Below are positions 9,601 through 19,148 of a stretch of DNA of 64,000 nt, piece by piece (the first letter of the stretch is position 1; every line of letters starts with the position of its first letter). A model generated the notes under the pieces. It was given only the letters and a program-made list of their open reading frames with translations, made no database searches and was not told the DNA's origin. Both the position numbers and the translations under genes were made by a program. The stretch comes from Ananas comosus (Eukaryota > Streptophyta > Magnoliopsida > Poales > Bromeliaceae), in contig NW_017893380.1 of NCBI RefSeq assembly GCF_001540865.1, positions 1-64,000 on the forward strand, read 5' to 3'.

Positions 9601-11541
9601 AATTTGTTTTCTCCGTTCTTACTTTAAGGAACCACTTTGCAAACCGAGAACTAAAAACCAAGTTTCTGTTAATTTTGCCAACTGAGCCGAACTAAATTAG
9701 CCAAAATGTTTTTGTTCGGTGAGGTAATACATTTATCTGATTCCTTTTGCCCTTCTGTTTATTTTGAGAGTAAACTAGCTGATCTAGGACTTAATTATGT
9801 AATCAGATTTCTCAAGTATCTCTTGCTGTTTGAATAAAAAAAAGGTTATGTTCTTCCTACTGAGAATGGTAGTGAAAACTAAGAAGTCCTAGAGTAGCCT
9901 AGAGAAATTAGAATTTACATTTGTAATCTGCGATAGATATGAATGCAGCAATTGCATATACTGTACATATCTAATGTAGTACTTCACCTTTCTTCTTTTT
10001 TTTCTCTGTGTCTATCATATTCTTTTCTTTTATAATCAATCCTAGACTTAATTAGTTAATTGCTAATGGTTGTGTTTTTTATTCAGGCATATGGGGCCGC
10101 TGAAATCCATGAAATATATTTTTACAAATAAAAGAATGTGCTAGCTTAGCTATGGAAGTGTTCTTTTTTTGTATAGTTTTAAATTGGACTGTTTTGGAAA
10201 GGATGCCGGTTAAAATCAGGGTTTCTTTTTCTTCAAGTTGATAGAGCTACGAGTGGTAGATTACAAGTGAAGAATTTTACTATTTCAAAAACAAAACATT
10301 TAATTATGAAGAGTGAAATGTGCATAAATCTATGTATTCGTCATCAGTAACATATTGTGCATCGTCTAGGAATCTGACCGTCACTAACTGTCGCAGTTTC
10401 CAGAGGTTTAAAGAGATCAACACAAATACTTCTGTAAGCTTATTTCTGGAAACATTTGCTAACTGTTTAGTCAATCAAGAAATTTTCCCATTTCATGCAT
10501 TCAATCGAATTTTCTGTCATTCGTGCTTTTTCAGAATTCCCTGATTCCTCTGTGTTTCGGTACACATGCCACAAAAGTTGAACCACTTTAGTTTTAAAAC
10601 TACTTTATCAGATGCATCCTATAATCAAATAACATAAATCAATTTGTTTTCTCCGTTCTTACTTTAAGGAACCACTTTGCAAACCGAGAACTAAAAACCA
10701 AGTTTCTGTTAATTTTGCCAACTGAGCCGAACTAAATTAGCCAAAATGTTTTTGTTCGGTGAGGTAATACATTTATCTGATTCCTTTTGCCCTTCTGTTT
10801 ATTTTGAGAGTAAACTAGCTGATCTAGGACTTAATTATGTAATCAGATTTCTCAAGTATCTCTTGCTGTTTGAATAAAAAAAAGGTTATGTTCTTCCTAC
10901 TGAGAATGGTAGTGAAAACTAAGAAGTCCTAGAGTAGCCTAGAGAAATTAGAATTTACATTTGTAATCTGCGATAGATATGAATGCAGCAATTGCATATA
11001 CTGTACATATCTAATGTAGTACTTCACCTTTCTTCTTTTTTTTCTCTGTGTCTATCATATTCTTTTCTTTTATAATCAATCCTAGACTTAATTAGTTAAT
11101 TGCTAATGGTTGTGTTTTTTATTCAGGCATATGGGGCCGCTGAAATCCATGAAATATAGCGCCATTGTGAAGGCCCTGTATGATTTTTCAAAGAAGTACC
11201 AAAACTATGGTAAAACCATTTGTTACTTTATTTGTACGTTCCGTACCCTTATACAAGAGGAAGCCTAATGCTTATTGTTTAATATTATCTCTTCTTCTTT
11301 AATTGCTTCATTATTCCGCCTGCGGAGGCACCAAGTTTCATGCTGACTACTGGCACTTTCGAGTTTTAATGAATAATCCCTTTCCGATCTCCTTTTCAGG
11401 TTCTTAGCTGAAATGCTGATATGATAATGATGAAGAGGGGCTTCAGTTTTATTATTCGGAATTTCTCTAAATTTCAAGAGGCCGAATTACTATTCAACTG
11501 GTTGATTTTTTACAGGAATGGCAGATGAATACTGCTTCTGA
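6689..11541 (+). CDS. LEW1: Dehydrodolichyl diphosphate synthase subunit, NUS1/LEW1 homologue
   Basis: Six coding exons: 6689-6983, 7595-7662, 7789-7990, 8110-8206, 11127-11209 and 11516-11541. All have GT/AG introns and compatible phases, and together give 256 residues, close to the roughly 254 of Arabidopsis LEW1. Residues about 8-35 form a hydrophobic membrane segment. The cis-prenyltransferase-like fold follows (LRYLAVVVDSQEA, LSWLSAIGVKHVALYDAEG), then PEPDLLLVYGLARCHLGFPP and the C-terminal HMGPLKSMKY block ending QNYG. The family is the non-catalytic partner of cis-prenyltransferase in the ER membrane, making the dolichol carrier for N-glycosylation; the Arabidopsis lew1 mutant has leaf wilting. 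Start uncertainty: 6694 is also a plausible splice acceptor, so the first few codons could come from an upstream exon, and a second in-frame ATG lies at 6710. If the last intron is retained, 19 other residues replace the short tail. Intron 4 (about 2.9 kb) holds the duplicated decoy exons. Confidence 0.85.
8769..8935. repeat. Short direct duplication in intron 4
   Basis: A phrase beginning CATAGAAACTTGGGAT and running through ACAAATAAATATGCTAGCAT occurs at about 8770-8826 and again at about 8857-8914. A diverged version (ACAAATAAAAGAATGTGCTAGC) marks the junction of each 1,040-bp unit downstream, which suggests this small repeat helped seed the larger duplication. Confidence 0.7.
9047..9080 (+). 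pseudogene. Decoy partial exon 1 of the NUS1/LEW1 gene
   Basis: The copy starts at the same AG acceptor (ATTCAG) and the first 32 bases are identical to the real exon. It then enters intron-like sequence. Splicing here would give HMGPLKSMKY followed by seven unrelated residues and a stop, so the product would lose the last part of the protein. Confidence 0.75.
10087..10120 (+). pseudogene. Decoy partial exon 2 of the NUS1/LEW1 gene
   Basis: This is the exact 1,040-bp-shifted copy of the first decoy, with the same acceptor and the same premature stop. The genuine exon follows another 1,040 bp downstream at 11127. Confidence 0.75.
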
Positions 11542-11607
11542 TAGTTTTTTTCCCCCTTTTCTTATGTCATATTATAATTTATAATAGCTTCACAGAATCA
11601 TAAGATA

Positions 11608-12863
11608 CTAGTGAAGGCCCGCGCTTCGCGGCGGGAAATTTGCGTAAATTTTAAAATATTGTGAACAAATTTTTTTAATTTTAAATTAAATATAAAAATT
11701 ATATATAGTAAATAAATATATATTTATAAATAAAATTAGATATATATAAATTAGATTTAAAATTTAAAATTTAAAATTTATATATAAAATTTAAAATTTA
11801 AAGTTGTAAAATTCTCTCTCTCTCTTTTCTCTTTTCCTGACTCCTCTCTCTCTCTCTTCTCTTTCTCTCCTTCTCTCTCTCTCTCTCTCTCTTTCCCCTC
11901 CTCCTCTACTCCCACCTCCTTCCCCGTCGGTGGTCGCCCGGCGAGCCCGCCCTGCTGCCGCGCCGCGCCCGCGAGCCCCTCCGCTGCGACCGCCGGCGCC
12001 GGGCGCCTGCGCCCGCGCGCACCCCGCTGCGCCCGCGCGCGCCCGCGCGCCTCCCCCGCTGTCACCGCCGCGGCCGGCGCGTGCTGCGGGGCGGGGGTGG
12101 AGGAGAGAGGAGAGAGCCGGAGGGAGGAAAAGTGTGGTGGGGGGGTGGAGAGAGCGGGGCGGGGGGAGGAGAGGTAAAGAGGAGTGGAGGGGGACCCGAA
12201 CCCGCCGCGCGGGCGAGAGCCCCCCTGGCGGACCCGCACCCGGTGGGCGCGGGTCGCGGTGCGTTGGGGTGCGGGAGCCAGGGGGGTTTGGGGGCGTGGG
12301 GCGGCTAGGGAGAGAGGGGGGTGCGGGCTAGGGAGAGAGGGGCAGAGAGAGTGAGAGAAGGGGGGGGAGGGGGCAGCGTGGAGGTGCTCCTCTCTCTCTG
12401 TCTGCTCTCTCTCTCTATCTCTCTCTCTTCACTTCGCTCTCTGTCTGCTCTCTCTCCTCTCTCTCCCTCTCTTTCTCTCTCTGCTCTCTGTGGTCCCGCG
12501 AAGGCCTCCGCCAAACGCGGCGAGCCCCCGCTGTGCTCGGCTGGGCGCACATGGTAGGCCCCTCCCCTCTCTCTCCCTTTCCTCTTTCTTCTGCTCTCTC
12601 TCTCTCTTCCTCTGTTCTCTCTCTCTCCCCCTCTCTGCTGTATGCTCTCTCTCTCTCCTCGGCCAGAGCTGAGAGGGGAGGGAATTGCTGGGAGACGACG
12701 CTGGCGGGTTTTAGGTTCGCCTTTTATTTATATGTAATAAAATTAATATATATAAATTAGATTTAAATTTAAAATTTGAAATTTATATATAAAATTTAAA
12801 ATTTAAAGTTGTAAAATTCTCTCTCTCTCTCTTTCTCTTCTCCTGAACTCCTCTCTCTCTCTC

Positions 12864-12897
<34 letters not shown>

Positions 12898-13740
12898 TCC
12901 CCTCTCTCCTCTCCCACCCCACCTCCTTCCCCGTCGGTTGGTCGCCCGACGAGCCCGCCCGCTGCCCGCGGCCGCGCCAGCGAGCCCCCTCGCTGCGACC
13001 GCCGGCGCGGCGCCTGCGCCCGCGCCACCCCCGCTGCCGCCCGCCCGCGCGCCTCCCCCCTGTCGCCGCCCGCGGCTGGCCCCGTGCTGCGGGGGGTGGA
13101 GATATAGGGAGAGACCGGAGGGAGGAAAAGTGGGGTGGGGGTGGAGAGAGCGGGGCGGGGGGGAGGAGAGGCTAAAGAGGAGGAGGTAGGGGACCGATCT
13201 CCGCCCGGGAGCGCGGGACGGAGAGCCCCCTGGGGCGACCCGTACCGCGTCTTTGACGAGCGCGGATCGCTGCATTCCTCTGCGTGGTGTGTGGGGAGCC
13301 AGGGGTTTGGTGGAGGGGGCGGCTAGGGAGAGAGGGGCAGAGAGAGTGAGAGAAGGGGGGGGAGGGGGGGCAGGTGGAGGTGCTCCCTCTCTCTCTGTCT
13401 GCTCTCTCTCTATCTCTCTCTCTCACTCTCGCTCTCTGTCTGCTCTCTCTCCCTCTCTCTCCCTCTCTCTCTCTCTCTGCTCTCTGTGGGTCCCGCCGAA
13501 GGCCTCCGCCAAACGCGGGGAGGCCCCCCTGGTGCTCGGCGGGCGCACATGGTAGGCCCCTCCCCTCTCTCTCCCTTTCTCTCTCTCTTCTGCTCTCTCT
13601 CTCTCTTCCTCTGTTCTCTCTCTCTCCCCCTCTCTCTGTATGCTCTCTCTCTCTCCTCGGGCAGAGCTGAGCAGGGGAGGGAATTGCTGGGGAGACGACG
13701 CGTGGCGGGTTTAGGGTTCGCCTTTTATTATATGTATAGA
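11608..13740 (-). mobile_element. Non-autonomous Helitron, internally duplicated
   Basis: On the minus strand the element begins TCTATACATATAATAAAAGG (13740) and ends with a GC hairpin (CCCGC...GCGGG, loop CGCGAAGC) followed by CTTCACTAG at 11608. This fits Helitron rules: 5' TC, subterminal 3' hairpin, CTRR end, insertion between A and T (flanks A and T are present), and no target duplication. No Rep/helicase is encoded. The body consists of two related halves of about 1 kb, roughly 11750-12730 and 12740-13730, both with an AT-rich AAATTTAAAATTT tract, CT-rich tracts and a GC-rich core. It lies just after the stop codon of the NUS1/LEW1 gene, so it probably sits in or near its 3' UTR. Confidence 0.75.
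11820..13660. repeat. CT/GA microsatellite tracts within the Helitron
   Basis: Long CT-rich tracts near 11811-11895, 12390-12490, 12560-12660, 12818-12900, 13380-13480 and 13560-13655 produce many artefactual Ser/Leu- and Arg/Glu-rich frames. GC-rich blocks separate them. They occur at corresponding places in the two halves of the element. Confidence 0.7.
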
Positions 13741-14447
13741 TTTGATAAACAATGTAATCAATAAGATTCCGAGAAAATCCCACAGCTTTATAAACAATGT
13801 CGATCTTATCTTATATATATTTTTGTAATGCTTCGCGAGTCTTTTTACTTATATTACGATGCTTCTTGACATAATTACTAACCATCTGTTTTTTCAATTT
13901 TGAAAAATAATTACTTCAAATTAAATTCCTCAAATATTATCGAAATTTGGGACCAGCTCTGAAGATCAAGAAACCCTTGTGCAAAATTTTCTTTTCCACA
14001 CTGAATATATAAATTTGGTCAGTAAACTTAAATGTCAGATGACAAAATAGTGTCAATTTGATAAATTTATAGTAAGTTTCAGGAGCATTTTATTCATTTT
14101 CGGTAAGTATTTGTAAAAGTTCGCAGCCCGACAGTGTAGTTTATCTGAAATGGGATTTCAGAGAGAGCGATTTGCTGCCACCACAACTTATCTTGATAAC
14201 TATCAGTAGACAAGAAGGCTTAGAGCACCAAGGAAGAGAGCAAAATAACGCCGCAAATTTCTCCTGGACAAAATATAGACCCACAAAGTTGAACATAAAT
14301 AAAGCGCATCTATTATGCGAAACATTTAGCTACTAAAAAAAATTACACTCGCAGCCTCTCACAGGCATTGTTTCTTTCTACATGTTAGCTTGAACAACTG
14401 AACTTCATATGAGATGCTCACATACGTACAAACTAGTCAGCATATGG

Positions 14448-14482
<35 letters not shown>

Positions 14483-14592
14483 TTGCCATAGCATGCAGCA
14501 CTGCATAACGAGATGACAAACATCATTAGTTTTTACAGACAACTGATTGATTCTATGACGACAGCGTCGACAGAGCAGGATATTTCCATATT
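13741..14592. other. Intergenic spacer with a poly(A) run
   Basis: No gene was recognised. An uninterrupted A run of about 30 bases lies at 14450-14480. The spacer continues the sequence interrupted by the Helitron. Confidence 0.5.
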
Positions 14593-15648
14593 CTATATAC
14601 AAATCGGACTCCATATAGGAATAATTCTATTGCTTGTCTTTCTTACGATGGCCCGTGGGTTCTTAACCCCCCTTCCTTTTGCCCACCCCTCTTGAAGGGC
14701 CGAAGCAAAATCACCGCCCGTTTGTTGTTCGGCAAACCTCGGATAAGAAGGTCCGCCGGGTAAAGATGCAGCCGCCTTTCCAACCCTTTGGTGGCAGAAA
14801 TCGAAATCGATGGCGCTTGACTCATCCATCGATTTTCGCTAGTATTAATCTTCATGTCTAAAATGACTCTTTGATTGGATTCTGTAAGCTTGGGTTTGGT
14901 CTCATTAAGATTAATTCCTTGATCACTCATCTGGTCCTTTTCTCGATCTAGTCTTGGTTTAGGCACTACAAATGGTACGGTCGGTTGCCAAAAGGCTTCC
15001 TGATTCACGTCCCGAGAACTGATTGTCTTTTCTCCCTTCTCCTTGAAAATATGATCTGTCTCCAAAAAATCACGAGTACTACTTTGTTTCACTATTTCTG
15101 GGTGCTTATCCTTATCCTTGTCCTGCTTTGAGTTCAAATGATACAAGTCGATTATATCAGCTTAGAAGGCTCAGCCGGGGTGTAGTTAGCGGGAAGCAAA
15201 TCGTCCCAATTCTCCAACACTTCTTTGTAGACTTTACGAAGAGTGACCTCCGTGAGCCCCGTCACTTTGCATATCTCGGCCTGGGTCTTCCAGCTGGCAT
15301 GCAAGGTATATAGCAGCTGCGGATATGCTGATTGGATTCCGACGTGTGCAAAACCACTTATTGATAACCACTTCTCCAATATGAGCAGCGAGTTCCTGAG
15401 ATTTTACATGAGATTGTTTGACAAAAGAATATCACAAATATTAGATTAGAGAAAAATAAGTCATCATAGTCAGAGACAGGACATTGCACTTGAGCAGATT
15501 TATTGAGCTGGAGAAGAGTGCAGAACCTGGGTATATGAACTGACATCGAATTACTGTTGATAGGTTGGCTTAGTTTTAGAGCTTCTCCGAGTATTTTGAT
15601 GTACTTGCCAATCTCTTTCTGAGGAAGGCTGCTTGCGGTAGAGATTTC
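14593..15648 (-). pseudogene. Plant-specific TFIIB-related (PTF2-like) gene fragment
   Basis: Two exons on the minus strand match the cyclin-fold part of plant TFIIB-related factor PTF2. Exon 15648-15490 (53 codons) reads PQKEIGKYIKILGEAL then SVHIPRFCTLLQLNKSAQ. Exon 15395 to about 15150 reads INKWFCTRRNPISISAAAIY, loses frame near 15288, then resumes as KTQAEICKVTGLTEVTLRK and ENWDDLLPANYTPAEP before a stop. Downstream, 15146-14593 has two overlapping open frames in different phases, consistent with a further frameshift in a C-terminal exon. TFIIB-related proteins bind promoters with TBP and recruit RNA polymerase. The zinc ribbon and first cyclin repeat are absent, so this is a 3' fragment and probably non-functional. 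A sequencing indel at 15288 would leave the exon otherwise clean. Confidence 0.7.
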
Positions 15649-16188
15649 CTAGTAATGCACAAGATATAAAAGAGAATTTAGATGGTTATATAAAAACATA
15701 TATTGTTTATGTATAGTCATATATCTTTCGTGATTCTTAGCTAGAGTTTTTTTTAGATTTTATGGTTCTTAACAATCTTTTCCCAAGTTCTTTATGACTT
15801 TTCACTGTCAAATTGCTTAGTCAATATTCCAAACATCTAGTTGAGTGCACTAATTTTTACAGTATTGCTTCAATGCAGAGAACCCCTATCTGCCAAATAC
15901 ATATAAAAGCAGCCCCTAATAAAAAAATTTTTGGATTTCAAATATTCATCCATTTTGCTTTCAAGAGGAATATATATTTTGAGACACCAAGCTCAGTATG
16001 TTTACAATAATTAAAGAAGCAATGCCAAATCCAAGCAGTGTACCATGAAGATCATAAAAATGAGCTGATGATGTCCATTAACAATAGCTGCTGTATTTTA
16101 ATAATTGCTAAGCTAACACAGCCGCCATAATCATAGAGCCTATGCTGAAATCTTATTTTTCTGTTTACTCATAATCATATAGCGTATA
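15649..16188. other. Unassigned sequence upstream of the PTF2-like fragment
   Basis: AT-rich. It may be intron of the PTF2-like gene before the solo LTR. No exon could be supported. Confidence 0.4.
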
Positions 16189-18753
16189 TGTAACGTATCG
16201 AAACCCGAAAACGATAATCGAACTTTAATCAAATTGGTTAAAGTGTCGAGAGAAATGTATTGGTGAGTTCCATTTTGCATTCCAACATGTTTGGAAGGGC
16301 AAAAATGAGTTAAAGAGGTATTAGTATGAGTTTGGCATCGATCGGCGCGATATAGAGTCGAATCGGAGCCAAACCTGAAATCTGGAGCATTGTGTACCGG
16401 TACGCCATGATGGCTGTACCGGTACAGCAAGCGACCCGAGCACAGGTTGCTCTCGGGTTTGAGTCTGCGCGAAGGTGTATCGGTACGGGACCCGTGTACC
16501 GGTACACAACCTGCGAAACCGAGCGACCTTGCTCTCGGGTTTGGGCTTCTGCGCAGGCCCGTACCGGTACACAAATCCGTGTACCGGTACACAGGGGCTC
16601 TGGCAGCAGGGATAGGTCTGCTGCAGGATTAAAGTTGAGGAGCCTATATGCAAATGTCGCAACATGATATTTGGCCCACCCCTCTCCCATTTTCACAGCA
16701 AAACCCCTCTCCTCTCCTCTCCCTCTCATTTCCTCTCTTTCTCTCTCTAAAAGCTTGGGCTAGGGTTGGGAAAGAAGAAGAAGAAGCAAGGAGGAGAAGA
16801 AGAAGAGCTTGGAGAGGATCTTGTGGCTCTCCAACAAGGTGGACTTGGGTGAGCTCGTGGCATGGGTGAGTTCTTTTGCTCATAGAACTCTAGGGTTTGG
16901 TTTTAGACCATGGATTTTGGGATTTTGATCCTCTAATTATCCTAGAAACCCTCTAAAGGCATTGGAACACATGGAAACTTGAGTTCTTCATGGTGCTCCC
17001 ATGGTGGATCACTAGGGCACCAAGTGGATGCCCTAGGGATGAGTAGAAAGGCTTTGCGATGGTATTAGAGAACTTCTTGGTAGATTCTAAGCCATTTTTA
17101 GCTTAGGAATGAGATCAATCCAAGAGCAAACCATATAAGGCTTGGTTAGGGTTCAAATTTGGGGCTTTTGCCCTAGAATTTTTCGGGGACAAATTGAACC
17201 CGTAGAAACCTAATTGGGGGTGTCCTAAAGGCGTGGGACAACTCCGTTTGAGGATACAAAAATGTTTAAGTATAGTTCGTGTATAAAGGGGCTAATTTAG
17301 CACTATTTGGGTTTTAGGGCGCAAAGTTCGACGTTCCTAACCTTCGGGAGACATCGTATTCTTCATCCACTACTTCATTAAGGTGGGTGGTGCATTCCAA
17401 GGATACCGGAAATCTCTTTATGTCTAAGTGTCATTTTTATTTGAGCATATGAGTATAATTGAGCATTATGCATAATAGGGTTAAATTGTAAGCTTCTTGT
17501 AGCATGATGTGCATTCAAATGCATGTTAAATGTTTGTAAGTTCGTGCGAATGATATTCCCTATGTATGCATGATCGTGACAAGAACCTAGAAGGGTTAGT
17601 AAACAAAAGTGACACCTTGACATAGATTTAGCAAGTGACATTGAGGAGTCTAGAGGACTTAGAAAACAAGTGTGGTATCAATGACAAAGAACAAGAATAA
17701 GTAGTGTACATGATACTAGTAGAGGTTAGAGAATGCAAGTAAATTGGGTTAATAACATTATGACATAAACACCTTAGAATTAAGGGTCACATGTACATGA
17801 TTCTCCTTGAAGTCAAGGAATGGATTGAACTTGGAATCCTTACAGTTAAGGATTGATCGTACTCACCTAATAGTCCTTGCTCGAGGGCGGTAGCTCCCCC
17901 TCGGGCGATGTGCTCCGGAGTTGTCATCACTGGGTCGTAGCGGTTATCTCCCCAGAGGGCGGTCCCGTCGGGTTGTAGCGGTTATCTCCCCGACAATAGG
18001 GATTTGGGTTGGTGAGTTTGTGAGGGCGAAACCTACGGGCTAGCCATGAGATTGGGTAATGAAAGGTTAATCTTGCATTCATCATGAGCATTCTATCGAG
18101 CATAGTTTTATTTATCGTTCAGGCATATTAGCTGCATTTGTTAGTTGGTTATTATCTATTCTTTCTTCTATTATGCCTGATTAGACCTAGTGGGATAGTC
18201 GGCGTGGTTGGTTGCCGAACCCACTGGAAACTTTGTTGTAGTTCTCACCCCACTATTTCCACAGAGCCGGAACCGAGCGAGCCGGCAGATGATCGCGGTA
18301 AGGGCATCGTGCCCTAAGTAGAGACCGCCCGAGATGGATTTCATTTTGTAGTTGCATACCCTTTACTATCATCTTTTGTATTTGATGATTTTAGTATTAT
18401 GAACTTGTTTTAATGAATGATGTAAAGGATATTTACTTTAAATGTCAAATGTTATATTTTGGGAGAAATGAGATGTAAAAAGAAATGAGCAAGGATGTGA
18501 CAGAACTTGATTATAGTTGGATACATGTATGTGATTTAAATTTAGTTATATTACTTGTATATTGAATGGTTAATTCTTTCACCTTGGCTATTGCTTGCCC
18601 ATGTGCAAGCCATTGTGTATGCTTCCGCTTATGCAAATTTGTACTCTATTGATACTTGTGTTGAGCCTTGGGCGGACGGGGGAAGCTCTGTCCGTTCGGT
18701 GTCTGTTTGACGCTCTCGAACCGGCCAAAAGGGATCGGGCTCGGGGCGTGTCA
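16189..18753 (+). mobile_element. Solo LTR, Ty3 family A
   Basis: A 2,565-bp LTR in plus orientation begins TGTAACGTATCG and ends GGGGCGTGTCA. The flanks GTATA and GTAAA fit a 5-bp target duplication with one change. The sequence matches the LTRs of the family A element at 22.7-33.8 kb, including the palindrome array, the AGGGTTTGG leader-like part, the repeated GGGTTGTAGCGGTTATCTCC phrase near 17935-17990 and the GGGCGGAC...TCTGTCCGTTCGG block near the end. No internal domain remains, so it arose by LTR-LTR recombination. Confidence 0.85.
16394..16590. repeat. GTACCGGTAC palindrome array, solo LTR A
   Basis: Perfect 10-bp palindromes start at 16394, 16416, 16496, 16561 and 16581, and a one-mismatch copy starts at 16477. 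Arms extend the symmetry at single sites: CTGTACCGGTACAG at 16414, GTGTACCGGTACAC at 16494 and 16579. The array lies 205-401 bp from the LTR start. Confidence 0.95.
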
Positions 18754-19148
18754 GTAAACAGAAATCATATAGCTATATAGACAATGGAGTGGGCTAAACT
18801 ATCACAAACAAGTGAACAACAAAAGATCCCTACTACCACCAACCGTTACTCCGATTGGTTAAGTGCCCTGCTCCTAAATATGTCTCTGTTGCAAATCGTG
18901 CACAATTTAGGATATTTAGTTTTGTTAAATGTCTGTATAATTGATAAATAAAGAGGAGATTCAAAGTCCTAGTGCCTCCATTTACCTTTCCTGTACAATT
19001 CATAGGAAAGAGTGTTAGAGTGTATTTTATTACAATTGATTAGACCAGTGGGGTGCTTCTCTCCACAGTAGGATATGTAGGGATTTCTTCCACGTACATC
19101 TCTTATTTGGATTCCAGTAGGTATTACAAGGTTCCCTATAGTATGTCA
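18754..19148. other. Spacer between solo LTR A and the hAT element
   Basis: No ORF or repeat was recognised. It presumably continues the host sequence that the solo LTR split. Confidence 0.4.

Larger units (their letters stand above)
8943..11158 (+). repeat. 1,040-bp tandem duplication, 2.13 copies, in the NUS1/LEW1 gene
   Basis: Units start at about 8943, 9983 and 11023 with a constant 1,040-bp offset. I saw only two or three differences between the first two full units, for example CTGTGTG versus CTCTGTG near 8965/10005 and TTTTTGG versus TTTCTGG near 9408/10448. Each unit ends within the penultimate coding exon, just after the codons for KSMKY. The third, partial copy continues into the genuine exon. 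Confidence 0.9.

Noticed and set aside
9280..10544. Two identical 74-residue ORFs at 9280 and 10320, resembling a duplicated small gene.
   Set aside because: They are intronic and identical only because of the 1,040-bp duplication; no domain or codon bias.
11778..13783. Several long GC-rich or CT-rich ORFs (Pro/Arg/Ala-rich and Ser/Leu-rich) on both strands.
   Set aside because: They are by-products of CT microsatellites and GC-rich DNA in the Helitron, overlap each other on both strands and show no domain.
16161..18780. Repeated AATCATATAG phrases on both sides of solo LTR A as a long target duplication.
   Set aside because: LTR elements give 4-6 bp duplications; GTATA/GTAAA fits, and the longer similarity is interrupted and probably chance in AT-rich DNA.
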